The position numbers were made by a program, and so were the translations under genes. From Merluccius polli (Eukaryota; Chordata; Actinopteri; Gadiformes; Merlucciidae): a stretch of 64,000 nucleotides of DNA. Below the pieces are notes generated by a model that saw nothing but the letters and a program-made list of their open reading frames with translations, ran no database searches and was not told the origin of the DNA. The stretch's first letter is position 1. Each line of letters starts with the position of its first letter. Below are positions 31,963-42,932 of this stretch, one piece after another. The stretch covers positions 62,001-126,000 of the forward strand of contig JAOPHQ010001145.1 of the NCBI GenBank assembly GCA_030340625.1, in the 5' to 3' direction.

Positions 31963-33255
31963 ATGGCGAAGAAGCGAGGTAAGACAAACAACTTTGTCTG
32001 GACAGACGGGGAGGTCGAGCTTTTGCTGCAAACAACGTTGGATTACAAGGCCACGAAGGCACGAGGGAGTGGACTGGGAGTCCTGTCAGTCGAAATATGT
32101 GGATATATGGACCGAATTTCTGCGTCAGTATCCTGTACCTCGAGGGACGGCATATCCCCATGAGAAGGAGGCTATATGCAAAACGCAGATAGCATCAAAA
32201 CTGAAAGGAGTCCGGGAAAGTATAGGCAGGCTGTCGATACTCAACGGCGGAGTGGCCATGCAATGACATATGGGGTGGGTCGCCAGCCACCACCACAATA
32301 GAGGCTGGTGTCGAAACATCTGAAGTAAACGACACCGTGGATACTGCTAGCGAGTCGAGCATCATATCGTCTGATCCGCCGGAAGAGTCAATAGTCAGCC
32401 CCCAGACCTCAGTCCAGTCCAGGAGAGATCTATTTCAGGTATGTTTACAAGACAGTACAAAAATACATGGAGTTTATTTGTCACATACTAGAAATACTAC
32501 TGTATTACATGTAGTTAAATAGCATTTGGATGTTCAACTTTTTGTGCAGGGTTGATAGAAAGAATGTCCGGAAGTAATTTAATAAATAGCAAAAGAGTGG
32601 AGTATAGGTTCTAAGTGTTATTAAAAATAGCACCATACACTATGCCATATGATTCATCACTGTCAATACCAAAGATATCATTAGCTAATGAATGCTCTCT
32701 GCTCTTCTCAAGGCAAGGCTCGATGGCCATAGAAGTGAAAGGCTCCAGAAGAGACTTCGGCCGGATCCAGTGCAGACTGACCTCGACATGAAAAAGAAGA
32801 TTGTAGACATCATTGAGCAGGCTGAAAGGAGCAACAGAGAGAGGCTGGACACCATTGCAGAGGCTCAAATAAGGATAAGCCATAGCTTTGATTTCCTTGT
32901 GAGACACATCACCTCTCAGCCACCACCACCCATGTTCCCCGCACATACATACACACCACCACCCATGGCCCCCGCACATACCTACACACCACCACCCATG
33001 GCCCCCGCACATACCTACACACCACCACCCATGGCCCCCGCACATAGATACACACCACCACCCATGGACCCCGCACGTTCGCGCATACCGTCACCCATGG
33101 CCCCCGCACATACATACACAGCACAGGCCATGGCCCCTGCACATCCATACACACCACAACACATGGGGCCTGCACATTTTATACACTGCTCAGCCCATGG
33201 CCCCTATACCTCCATCCTCCTACAGACGACTACTAGAAGAGGAACACTCCGATGA
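31963..33255 (+). pseudogene. Harbinger Myb/SANT-like protein gene
   Basis: Exon 1 starts MAKKRGKTNNFVWTDGEVEL and LLQTTLDYKATKA, the Myb-like DNA-binding start. The frame shifts after ARGSG and continues in another frame as DWESCQSKYVDIWTEFL and QIASKLKGVRESIGR. A second piece ends PQTSVQSRRDLFQ|GTATGT. A third exon from about 32713 (after a CTTCTCAAG acceptor) has ARLDGHRSERLQKRL, QAERSNRERLDTIAEAQIRI and a repeat of about 30 bp (PPPMAPAHTYT). This protein helps bring the transposase to the nucleus and DNA. The frameshift and loss near 32270 make it a pseudogene. Confidence 0.75.
32929..33195 (+). repeat. Coding minisatellite, about 30-bp unit
   Basis: About eight copies of CCCATGGCCCCCGCACATAC with ACACACCACCA, encoding PPPMAPAHTYT-like repeats in the last exon of the Myb-like gene. 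Confidence 0.85.
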
Positions 33256-33738
33256 GGAAGACATTGACCTTTTGTCATTGTCATAGACAAAGTGATACCA
33301 AGTTTACATTTTGTAATATTATTATTTTTGTTCAGTACCTGCCTACTGTTTAAGCACTTCAATCTTTCTCAACCGCTGGGCAGAGGCCCACGCTCTGTTC
33401 TGTTAGGTATGTTTGCCCTGGAGTGAAAAAACTTGAATATGGCACTTTATGAATATGGCACTTTATTATTCATTGCATCATTTTTTATTTTTTTTAAATT
33501 ATTTGTTTGCAATAAAAAACAAAATAAAGAACAACTTTGCAGCCTAAACAAGCAGATGTTGAAACACACATGAGATTAAACACTGATCATGTGGACTAAA
33601 CAAATGGACTAATAACTAAAGGAAAACAAGTGGCTTGTTAGTAAAGGAAAACAAGTGGCTAGTCCATAGGCCATTAAGGGTCAAGGTATTTCGTGAGGAT
33701 TCTCCTCACTCTCTTTCCTCTCACCTCATTACAGTCAG

Positions 33739-34590
33739 TCAGATAGGTGTTTGCCTGGGTGAGATGGCTTCCTGCTCAACTTGGTGATCAACAGTGTCGT
33801 TACAGGCCTCACAGTAGTTGTGGAGGACAAAGCAGGCATAAATAACATTAGGCAGATCGCGGAGGTTTATGTCCATGGGACGCCTCAGGGCTGCAAACCT
33901 GGCCTTGAGCCGACCAAATGAGCATTCAATTACCATACGGGCCCTACACAAACTGAGTCCAAAGTATTGTTCTGATGGGGTAGAGCCTCCACCTGAGTAC
34001 TCTTTCATAAGGTAAGGGAGAAGGGGGTAGGCAGGGTCCCCCAAGAGAAAGATAGGTATTGGCTCCTCTTCATCCACGATTTGTTTTTCAAGTGAAGGCA
34101 TCTTCCCATTCTTGAAGTATGTGTTCACTTTGGAATTAGCAAAGACACGGGCATCGTGGACACTTCCAGGCCATTTTATGACCACATCCATGAATCTGTA
34201 AGGCAAGTAAACAGCATATTTTAACTCAAAGTGCTTTACCATCTTTAAAACAAATACAATGACAATAGTGGAACATACATGGGATAGCCTTTAGAAAGAG
34301 CACAAGAGAGCTCAAAGACTTTGATTAGGCCTACCTGTATTTGTGGTCGCACACAGCTTGGACGTTCAGGGAGAACCTGTGTTTCCTGTTTATGTAATCC
34401 ACGGCGTTGATGGCTGGCTGTTTTATGTCAATATGTGTCCCGTCTACCGCTCCCAAACATTGGGGCATTCCATGATCCCGCAGAAATCCAGTTCCTCTGC
34501 CTCGGGCACAGTAAAAGGCAACTGGATATATTTCAGACAGAGGTGGACAGTTATGGCTTTGCACGTTTGCAGTGGCGTTTCTACATGTAA
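33739..34590 (-). pseudogene. PIF/Harbinger DDE transposase
   Basis: The upstream exon (34590-34331) has PQCLGAVDGTHIDIKQP, with the first catalytic D, and NRKHRFSLNVQAVCDHKYR. After an intron (about 34210-34330) the next exon continues FMDVVIKWPGSVHDARVF, with the second D, then FLLGDPAYPLLPYLMKEY, ARMVIECSFGRLKARF with the catalytic E, and YACFVLHNYCE. This is the HARBI1-type DDE_4 domain. The C-terminus is complete; the helix-turn-helix N-terminus is missing beyond 34600, so the gene is truncated. Confidence 0.82.
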
Positions 34591-34600
34591 AAAACAGGTG

Positions 34601-35524
34601 GGGCTAGGCTAATTTTTTTTTTTTTTTAAATGACGTACCAGTGTCCGTGACGTCACCCGTTTGTTTTCACAGTCGTGGCGATCTTTGTAGAGGTTGACTC
34701 CGCCTGCTCCCAGCTATCCTGCACAACACAGGACTGTATGTAAAAATCTAGTTCAACATCTGACCTGTGGAAGGCAGTAATACGCTAAACAGCATCTAAA
34801 CTGCCAGAATCTTACAACAAAAATGGTAGACCCCTTCACTTTTATAAAAGTGTTGCTACTGGCTTTGCAGGCATACAGACATCCATCCAAACACTATTGA
34901 TCTATTTATTTGTACTGCTTGTAGGCAATAGTTAATATCTTATTATAGAATATGAAATGACCTGTGCTCCTCTGTGTCTTGCGTACTTCAAACTTATTGT
35001 GACTGATTTAGCGCTGACATGTTTCAAGATATTGGAGCTGCAGTCTCATAAGCATATTAAAAAGTAGTTTCCCTTCTTATCCAGCAAAGGGCACTTTTCT
35101 ATCAGTTTGAACTATGTGGAGGGGGTATTAGAATATATTCAAACAAATTACGGGGCATTTTAAATTTATTTGAAATTCATTTTTGGAAAAAGTTACAGCC
35201 CTAATATATTACAAATAAAATTGGTAATTTTCATAAAAAAGCAAAAGTATTTCAAAATAGAGATTGAGCTTTCTTCATTGGTCTTACTTATGTGTCAGTG
35301 TCCCACCATGCTGTTTGTAGCCCTGGCTTGGTGTTTCCCATTCTCTATTCAGCCCTCAGCTCCACCCACAAGGAACTGTGGAAAGATAACCAGGACAGCA
35401 GGCAGGTACTGGGGCTATCACAACCATTACAAATAAAAATATACTTTAACACTATTCAGTATGCTGGGCTTTTTGTTTTTGAACTAAGTGACTGTTATCC
35501 ATGTATCATATACTGTATATTTAA
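34601..35524. other. No gene recognised
   Basis: AT-rich unassigned sequence inside the L1. A T-run near 34612-34626 marks the probable end of the Harbinger remnant. There is no L1 ORF2 sequence, so the endonuclease part was lost or replaced. Confidence 0.45.
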
Positions 35525-36398
35525 TAGGGATGAGCGAGTACAGCATTATCTGTATCTGTAGCTGTAAACCATATGAATTATCTGTATCTGTACTCGGAAT
35601 GGGAGGGGCCTAACCCGGAAGTGGGCGGGATTTAACCCGGAAGTGGGTCGGGTTGTCTTGAAATGAGCGAGGTTTTAACCGGTATGTTATTTTAAGCATG
35701 CAATTGATATGGGTTGATCAGAAATTGTTATTTATTGCTGATTAGAAAACTATTTACAGGACAGCATCAGCATTGGAAAAAAAAAAAAAAAAAAACTCAG
35801 ACGACCGGCAGGGAGAGGGAGAGAGAGAGTGTGTGTGTGTGTATGTGTGTGTGTAGCTTGATTTCCAATATTTATACCACTACTAGCTTTATTTTTTCCC
35901 GAAATACAGCAAGAAAGTGTCGGACACCGTGCGTGAAGTAAAAAAAAACTGGTTAGAGCCAGGCAGCCAGATGACGGTTAAAAAAAGAAAAAGAAAAAAA
36001 AATCTCCGACAGGCAGAGACGCAACGCGAGTTGGCACCATGTCTGAACGAACCCACGTTTACCAGAACTCTACTGGTTCATAAGTAAGTACCAACCTAAG
36101 TAATAACAAACCTGAAGCTGAAGAAACCCTAAACATTAACGGAAAACGACCCGCGAACCTGAGTGACTGAAGGAGAGACAGAGAGCTGTTCTGTGTGTGA
36201 GTGATCAGAGCGGGACACAACAACACATCTGCATTGTGTAGGGGAGGGGCGCTGTAGCCTATCACAGAACCCAATGAGGATTTTCATTCAATCCGAGCAC
36301 AGATATTGACTCGTATTACTCGTATAATACTCGTACTCGGCAAAAGTGCTTTATCCGTACCGGATACTGGTTTCAGCCGAGTGTCTGGCTCAACTCTA
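35525..36398. mobile_element. hAT MITE 1 inside the L1
   Basis: An 874-bp element starting TAGGGATGAGCGAGTAC and ending GGCTCAACTCTA. It is flanked by a perfect 8-bp duplication ATATTTAA (35517-35524 and 36399-36406). The interior has CTGTATCTGTA, AACCCGGAAGTGGG repeats, an A-run and a GT-run. No transposase. Confidence 0.9.
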
Positions 36399-36406
36399 AT
36401 ATTTAA

Positions 36407-36720
36407 TTAATAAAGTACATTAGTGCAGCTTTTAATCTTTTATTGCTGACATCAAAACATTGCAATAATGAAAGTATAGTATAAACTATAAACTTTGTAT
36501 AAACTTTAAACTAAGCTTCCGCAAACCTAAAATGACACTAGTGCAAACAGCTGTAAGAGCTACTATAAGAACCCAATATCATTTTACCATGGAGTACACC
36601 TCCCATAGGCCTAGGCAGTGTCCTGGAGGAGAAAGCAAAGATAATAGCTGTGAAAGATAAGATTCAGAATGGCCTGTCTTGGTTTAAAGCCCACTCACCA
36701 CGACAAGGTGCAGGCCAGGA
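36407..36720. other. No gene recognised
   Basis: Short AT-rich spacer between the two hAT MITEs. Nothing identifiable. Confidence 0.5.
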
Positions 36721-36728
36721 GTGGGGAC

Positions 36729-37245
36729 TAGAGATGGGATTTATGGCTCTTTGAAGGGAGCCGGATCTTGAGGAGCCGTTCTTTTCAAAGAGCCGTTCAA
36801 AAGACTCGCTCATTTATATTAATTTATTTTTAAGAAGCTAGCCTAGTGGTAACCCATTTTATCTGGGAAATAATCACTGGGAGGAATGATAGGGTAAGAT
36901 TTGGATCTGCGCTTTCTTTGGCTCATAGTTGCGGTACTCTGCCTGCCTCTCCTCTCCGCCGCGGACGCACTCACGTGAACAAACAAAGGGGTGTTCCCGC
37001 TTCTGACTGACATGTGAAATTTGCATATCAACATTCCACCACGAGTGCACTCTGCATGCTCTCTCCGTCTCAGTGGAGTAAGGAGGAGGAGCTTGTGTGC
37101 GCATGCTGTGAGCGTGACAGCGATACATTTTTTTTTTAAAGAACGAAGAAGAAAATGAACGGCTCACCACTGCGACTCGGTTCTCATCGTTCATGTTAAA
37201 GAGCCATTCAATAGATTTGGTTCGTTCGCGAATGTCACAACTCTA
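36729..37245. mobile_element. hAT MITE 2 inside the L1
   Basis: A 517-bp element starting TAGAGATGGGATTTATGGCT and ending AATGTCACAACTCTA, with a perfect 8-bp duplication GTGGGGAC (36721-36728 and 37246-37253). The interior has AAAGAGCCGTTC/GAGCCATTCAA repeats, as in common vertebrate hAT MITEs. Confidence 0.92.
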
Positions 37246-37292
37246 GTGGGGACATATAAGACGGGACAAACATAAACAGACAAAAACAACGC

Positions 37293-38515
37293 TTAACTGG
37301 AAGTTGCCTCTGAAAGAGCTGCAACACGTTTTGGAGCACCGGAGAAAAACGTGGCAAAAGCAGTCAGATCGGCAAAAAATACCTTTAGGATGCTGATCCT
37401 AGCTGAACACAGTTGCTGCAACGTCAGGTTCAGTTGGTGGGCGTAGCAGTGAACAAACTGAGCATTTGGGTAGGTCTCCTTCATCAGCGTCTGCACCCCA
37501 TGCACATTTCCACTCATTACGGCCACACCATCGTAGGTCTGAGCTATAAGCTTTTCTCTGAGCTTCAGTGGCTCCAGAACAACCTTGATGCTATTGCAAA
37601 GGCCGACACCAGTTTTGTCCTTAACTTCCACAAACTCTAAAAACCTCTCTGTCACTGTGTTACTTGGCAAAAGGTATCGCAGCACAACCACCATCTGTGA
37701 TTTACATGAGACATCCGTTGTCTCATCGGCCTGTACAGCAACATGTCTTACATGTCTCGTCCACTTGTTTGGCTATCTCGTCCCTGTACACTTCATAAAT
37801 GCAGTCTATTATATTCAGTCTATTAGTCTATATAGTTCATTCTGTATGGTGCTTGATGTCTCTTTGAATACGGGCTGAGCGTCACAGTGCCGCTGAAGCC
37901 TAGCATTGCCCTCACACATCGTCTAAAAAATACAACGGAATATCCCCGGTTTCAGAGAGTCCGCCGACTCGTCGTGACCCCGCAGTGCTGTCTCACATTT
38001 CCCACACAGTTTAATACAAGTGATGATCCGACCGAGTACATACCTGTTTACCTCCACTTGCCTGTTATGCTCATCACTGCCGCGCCGGTAAGGGCGGTAA
38101 TCTGGACAGCGACGTTCACCCGTCCAAAAAGACCCAATTTCATAGCATTATCCAGATGACTATTGCTGCTCTCATGTTTGGTTATCCTTTCAGAGAGGTG
38201 TTTTAAATCCTTGTATCCCGTCCTCGACCAAGTAACTTCTCCACCACTGCCACCAAACAGCAAACAAGGAAAGCAGAAGAGTGCCTTCTTCTGAATGCTA
38301 GCCGTTAGCCATTTCTTTTTGGCAAACCACTCCACATTAAAAGCACGGATGTTTTTGCCAGCGGTTTGGCTAATGCCGATATCCCTTGGATGGTGCGGAC
38401 CGAGGCGTTTTACCTCTAATTTGTCCTCCAGACTAAGGGTCTCAAATCTGTGCTCCAATAGATGATCTACCTCATTCATGTTGTCGACTCGTTTTCGTTT
38501 GTGTGCCTCCAACAT
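37293..38515 (-). pseudogene. hAT transposase fragments (ZMYM1-like)
   Basis: Two pieces of one gene. 38515-38048 has FNVEWFAKKKWLTASIQKKA and LFCFPCLLFGGSGG (TTF-type zinc finger) with ERITKHESSNSHLDN. 37694-37293 has LIAQTYDGVAVMSGNVHGVQ and FVHCYAHQLNLTL from the catalytic region. The part between is degraded and the C-terminal dimerisation region is missing. It belongs to the same broad group as 1427-3784 but is a different family. Confidence 0.8.
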
Positions 38516-38539
38516 ATTTGTTTCTCATGCGGCGCACAT

Positions 38540-40566
38540 GACACCATTGAACAGTATAATAATGAGCAAAAGCCCAGACTTTTATTTATTGCTGATTTTG
38601 AAAAAGCATTTGATAAAGTAAGATGGGACTTTATTCTAAAAACACTTCACTTTTTTAATTTTGGGGAGAGTCTTGTAAAATGGGTAAAGGTGCTATACAA
38701 CTTAGCAACCAGTCGAATAATTAATAGTCACCTATCAGTTGCCTTTACCCTTGCTAGAGGGGTTCGCCGGGGATGTCCATTATCTCCATATCTATTCTTA
38801 TTTTGCATTGAAATTTTAGCTATTCGAATTCAAAATAATCACTGCATTGTAGGTTTAAAACCATATGATCTCGAAGCAAAAATAACTTTATATGCAGATG
38901 ATGCCGTTTTTTTTCTGCAACCAGAAAAAAACTCCTTACATGCTTTGATTTCTGATTTAAATTTTTTTGCTAGATTTTCTGGATTAGAGCCTAATTTTGA
39001 GAAATGTACAATTATGAGAATAGGTACATTGAGATATACAGATTTTAATTTACAATGCCCTGCTCCAGTCAAATGGAGTAACGGTGCAGTTGATGTACTT
39101 GGCATTCATATTCCAGAGAGTTCCAAAGATTTAGTCAAGATAAATTATGAAAAGAAATTAGAGAAAGTAGAAAAAGTATTGCAACCATGGAGAGGAAACA
39201 TTTTGTCGTTGCAAGGAAAAGTAACTTTGATTAATTCATTGGTAATTCCTCAGTTTATTTATTTGATTATGACACTTCCCTCCCCTGAAGCATCCCTCTT
39301 TAAATTTATTGAACAAAAGATATTTAAATTCCTTTGGAACAATAAACCAGACAAAATTAAAAGACAGTATGTATATAATTCCTTTGAAAATGGTGGATTA
39401 AATCTAAAGAATATTGTAGCTATGAATTTAACTTTGAAGGCATCTTGGGTTAATAAAATCTACCATAATAGTTATTGGAGAACGAGCCAAACTCTAGCTA
39501 CAGTATTTACATTTTTTGATTGTAAATTGTTCCCTTTTTTCTAGTTAAAGCCACAACATGTGGATTGGCTTCTGAAAGAACAATTCACCTTTCGCCTTTT
39601 TTTAAAGATGTAATCAAGGCCTGGTTGAGTTTCCAGTACTATCCCCCTAATTCTCTAAACGATATCCAATATCAAATCATATGGATGAATTCCTCATTGT
39701 CAATTAATGGAAAACCCTTCTTATGGAAACATTTACAGAGTAATGGAATCGTCTTCATAAATGATCTTCTTGATAATACAGGCAACTTTCTTTCGTACGA
39801 CCAGTTTAATAAGAAATATGGACAATTATGTGACAACTTCAAATTTAATCAATTGCTCTCTGCTGTGCCATTAAATTGGAGGAGGATATTAAAAAAAAAA
39901 ATTGAGTGACAATCAGCAGGTTAGTGCTCCAGTCATAAAAACTCTTAAATGGCTATCAAAAATTAAGATAAATAAAATCATGTATAATTTTTTTGTACTT
40001 AGTAATGGTCTTTCATTTTTTCCACATGCAGTCTGTTCATTTTGGGAAGACAAGTTTAATATTTTGATCCCCTGGAAACATTATTTTAGATCTATTTATA
40101 CAATATCAATCGATGCATATTCTAGAATTTTCCAAATCAAGATTTTCTACAGAATTACGGCTACAAATAAACAACTTCACTTTTTTAACACGGACCACTC
40201 TCCATTATGTAAATTCTGCAATGAAGAAGTGGAGGATCAGTTACATTCATTTTTTTTTATTGCCCACATGTAGTTAGACTGTGGTTAGATATTCAAAATT
40301 GGCTAAGACCCATAAATATTAATTTTGAATTCTCACCGCTAAATATTTTGCTGGGAGTACTTGATGCAAATTGCCCACAGATTGTAAATACAATTATTCT
40401 TTTGAGGAAAATATTTATATTTAAGGCTCAATCAAAAAGGAATTTGAATTTGGATTTTTTTTTAAATAAAGTGCGATGCCAATTTCTTTTGGAAAAAATA
40501 ATCGTGACAAATCAAGACAAAGTAGAAATGCATAACAGAAAATGGAAAAAATTAAGTTTTGAGTAA
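38540..40566 (+). pseudogene. L1 ORF2, C-terminal reverse transcriptase half
   Basis: The main frame (38540-39544) starts in the RT palm: LLFIADFEKAFDKVRWDF, GVRRGCPLSPYLF, then ITLYADDAVFFL with the catalytic DD. It continues through the thumb (SSKDLVKINYEKKLEKVEK; INSLVIPQFIYLIMTL). The rest lies in three further frames (39565-39909, 39902-40273, 40348-40566), with LCKFCNEEVEDQLHSFF marking the cysteine-rich end. Several frame breaks make it inactive. The endonuclease half is missing. Confidence 0.85.
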
Positions 40567-40745
40567 ATGTATAATTATAACATTTAATTTGTGTATATAT
40601 ACATCCCTTTTGTTTTTGGTCTTCCTTGTTTCTATTTTGTTTTTTTGTTTTTTTTGTTTTGTTTCTTTTTTTGTCAGGTTATTTTTGTCTGTTTGTCTTT
40701 TGGTCAGTGTGTTGTCAGTGTATATGGTATGATTTTGTATGTAAC

Positions 40746-40764
40746 AAAAAAAAAAAAAAAAAAA
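40746..40764 (+). other. First L1 poly(A) tract
   Basis: Nineteen A after GTATGTAAC, about 180 bases after the end of ORF2. Confidence 0.75.
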
Positions 40765-40892
40765 CACGCCTTAGTTGTAGTTCACCTCACAGTATTTTTA
40801 GATATCTCTCATTTCTCACGGTTTTGTCCTGTGTTTCTAAAGTTGGTATCTCTGCCAAGCTGTGAATAAACACTGTTGTCTGCACTAAAAAC
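40765..40892 (+). other. Candidate L1 3'-transduced segment
   Basis: About 128 bases of unrelated sequence between the first A-tract and a second short A-tract (40893-40901). It ends with its own signal AATAAA (40865-40870) about 20 bases before the second tract. The target duplication follows the second tract, so this DNA came in with the L1. Confidence 0.7.
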
Positions 40893-40901
40893 AAAAAAAA
40901 A

Positions 40902-41112
40902 GTGATGCAATTCAGGCCACTGAGAAGATCCTGGCTGATGTAGCACCTTATGGCACTGTGAAATGCATTTGGTCAGATAACGAGTTCACTAACAGAGAGT
41001 TTTAGACACTACTGAGAAAGAACAAAATCAAACACGAGACGTCCTGTCCTTACTCCCCACACCAGAACAGGATAGCTGAGAGGGAAGGGCGTACTCTTTT
41101 CGAGATGGCCAG
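40902..41112 (+). pseudogene. Copia integrase, middle piece
   Basis: Copia resumes right after the L1 duplication: ATEKILADVAPYGTVKCIWS, DNEFTNREF with the second catalytic D, a stop, then KHETSCPYSPHQN and RIAEREGRTLFEMAR with the catalytic E. The TIR element at 41113 interrupts it. Confidence 0.8.
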
Positions 41113-41561
41113 GGGGGTATTGCACAAAACTAGGATAAAGAAATCCAGGATAATTGAGTAAGCGCGGCTTGAACTATTCTGCTCGGCGCATCCTGGCTTA
41201 ATCAGTTGTAGTAGGGGAGATTATGTGAAAAATCGTTACGCGGCGGATAGAAGCATGAAATGTGGTATATATGTTCCTTAGATGATCCTAAGACATCCTA
41301 GAAGGGGTGCCCAAAAATATCTCAAACAGGAAGTGAGATTTGGAAGAAATTCAAAATGGCCGCCCATACAATTGATAGCCGATTCAAAAGCCACCTAAAC
41401 AACATCTAAAAAGCTTGAAATTTGGTATATATGTTCCTTAGGTGATCCTAAGTCATCCTGGAAGATGACACCAAAAAATCTTAAACAGGAAGTGAGTTTT
41501 TTTTAAAACTGAAAAATGGCGCGCTCCCCGCCACAAAATTGGCAGCAAATTCCAAGACCAC

Positions 41562-42284
41562 CTAAAGAACCTCCCTAATACTTAGCCGACTCTCATATAA
41601 ACTATGGAGTTCTGAGAGTTCGAACATGTATCCTCGCTCTTCTAAATGGCTTTCAACGTATGATACCAATTCAGCAAAGACCAAAGCTTCAGCACATTTT
41701 TCAGTTTCTCTTGAATCTTTGTTTTTCTCAGACCTTAGGAAACTCCTGTATGTATTTTTGTATTTAACAAGACACTCAAGGTGGTATTTAGCTTCAATTG
41801 CAATCAAATCCCCCCCTGAAATTTTGGCTAACAGAACTGTGTCATGCATTTCAGTGGCCATTTTCCGCAGACTCTCATCAAGCTGCATTGTTGAACACTG
41901 ACAGAGGGTTCCTGTGTTCAATAAGCAGAACAGACATTCACTTTGAATTGTTTTTGACATTTGTCGCTTTGATTGACGCCGGAAGTCCTCATCAGCAGAG
42001 TCAGTTTTTCTTTTCCTCAGACGAATTTGTAATTTTTTTAATTTCGTCAATGAAAATTTCAGATGGCATGACTTGTGCCATTTGGCTTTGTTTTCTAGAA
42101 AACTCTCAACTGTGCCAGAGCCTCTGAAATCAATCGCCACTGGCATCCCATCTAATTCTCTGAATTCTTCCACTAGCTGAAGGAAAGACCCGTAAACTTC
42201 TGCACCATTTTTTTGCAGAGAATCAGCGGGACACTTAAGGCACCCGCCTCTCTCTAAACAAATCACACACACACTCCAATCCAT
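41562..42284 (-). CDS. Transposon-borne cysteine-rich ORF, N-terminal part
   Basis: A 240-residue frame starting MDWSVCVICLERGGCLKCPA. It has two cysteine/histidine modules: CVICLERGGCLKC followed by WHKSCHLKFSLTKLKKLQIR, and CLFCLLNTGTLCQC followed by AKYHLECLVKYKNTYRS. Large proteins with this start occur in many fish and cnidarian transposon-like loci, usually over 1000 residues; only the N-terminus is here. The sequence leaves homology near 41580, so the rest was lost. I do not know its function; a catalytic core is not visible. The exon at 58327-58708 looks like the matching C-terminus from another copy. Confidence 0.6.
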   Translation of the reverse strand: MDWSVCVICLERGGCLKCPADSLQKNGAEVYGSFLQLVEEFRELDGMPVAIDFRGSGTVESFLENKAKWHKSCHLKFSLTKLKKLQIRLRKRKTDSADEDFRRQSKRQMSKTIQSECLFCLLNTGTLCQCSTMQLDESLRKMATEMHDTVLLAKISGGDLIAIEAKYHLECLVKYKNTYRSFLRSEKNKDSRETEKCAEALVFAELVSYVESHLEERGYMFELSELHSLYESRLSIREVL

Positions 42285-42491
42285 ACTTGAAGCCTTTAAA
42301 AAGGCTGTTGTTTGAAAAAAAAATGCTAAACCACTGCTAAACTGCTAAACCACTGCTCAAAATCAATCTCTGCCCTACAGAAATCGAATGCGCACTGGAC
42401 TGAAAATGAGAGTACCAGCAAATATAAGTGAGAAGCCACTCCCCCTCCACAGTCCTACTGTTGAAGCTAAAAGGAAAAATTATTAGATGAC

Positions 42492-42526
42492 GTGAAAAAT
42501 AAGGAAATCATTGCAACATGGTGTGG

Positions 42527-42528
<2 letters not shown>
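42492..42528. repeat. Left arm of a palindrome around an AT tract
   Basis: This 37-bp stretch (GTGAAAAATAAGGAAATCAT, then TGGTGTGGAT) is the inverse of 47796-47832 with about two differences. Before the gypsy inserted, the two arms enclosed only an (AT)n tract. Confidence 0.75.
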
Positions 42529-42558
<30 letters not shown>

Positions 42559-42574
42559 ATATATATATATATAT
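42529..42574. repeat. (AT)n tract, left of gypsy
   Basis: AT dinucleotide tract with one CATG interruption, next to the gypsy LTR. It continues on the other side of the element at 47632-47776. Confidence 0.9.
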
Positions 42575-42920
42575 TGTCATGATTGGCACCCGCGATTCCC
42601 CTCCGGTCCACTGTGGGGAACCCAGGAGCTCGCGGCGTCATCAGCGTGAACGCTCACCTGAGTTCTGATTTCACTTCCTGTCATGGACTATTTAAGAGCA
42701 GTGAATCCTAGCATTCACCGCTCGGTCATGATTCTTCGTGCGCCTAGCCGTAGCTACGTGATATCGCTTTTGTTAATTCTCTTTGTTGTTTGTTCTGGAC
42801 TCGTGGAACTTTTCTCTTGGTTTGTGCCTTTTTTCCTTTTGGATTATTCTGCCTCACTGGAATAAACTTTGAGTACTGCACTGCTTGCTTCCTCTCTGTG
42901 GTCATTGTCTGGTCCTGACA
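42575..42920 (+). repeat. Gypsy 5' LTR
   Basis: TGTCATGATTGGCACCCGCG to TGGTCCTGACA. TATTTAAG at 42690-42697 is a TATA-like box. AATAAA is at 42861-42866. It matches the 3' LTR by eye. Confidence 0.93.
42720..42730 (+). promoter_or_regulatory. Inferred RNA 5' end, self-primer
   Basis: GCTCGGTCATG, about 25-30 bases after the TATA-like TATTTAAG. It is the exact reverse complement of the 11 bases at 42922-42932. In Tf1-type elements the first bases of the RNA fold back to prime cDNA at such a site. Confidence 0.65.
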
Positions 42921-42921
42921 G

Positions 42922-42932
42922 CATGACCGAGC
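42922..42932 (+). other. Self-priming binding site overlapping the gag start
   Basis: CATGACCGAGC begins one base after the 5' LTR. It shows no match to a tRNA 3' end that I recognise, but pairs over 11 bases with 42720-42730. The gag ATG (42923-42925) lies inside it. Confidence 0.7.

Larger units (their letters stand above)
31850..34600. mobile_element. PIF/Harbinger transposon, two convergent genes, borders unclear
   Basis: This contains the two proteins of PIF/Harbinger elements: a Myb/SANT-like protein on the plus strand (31963-33255) and a DDE transposase on the minus strand (33739-34590). The convergent order is usual for the group. TIRs and the TWA duplication could not be placed, so both borders are estimates and the right end is probably lost. 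Confidence 0.75.
30905..40896 (+). mobile_element. L1 retrotransposon inserted in copia integrase
   Basis: It is bounded by the duplication AAAAAGTGAT (30895-30904 and 40897-40906). It starts AAACTTCCGGTAATGGCTGC, then a short 5' UTR, ORF1 (31006-31848), then later insertions, then the C-terminal half of ORF2 (38540-40566) and two A-tracts. The endonuclease and first RT blocks of ORF2 are not found. The right duplication follows the second A-tract. Confidence 0.85.
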
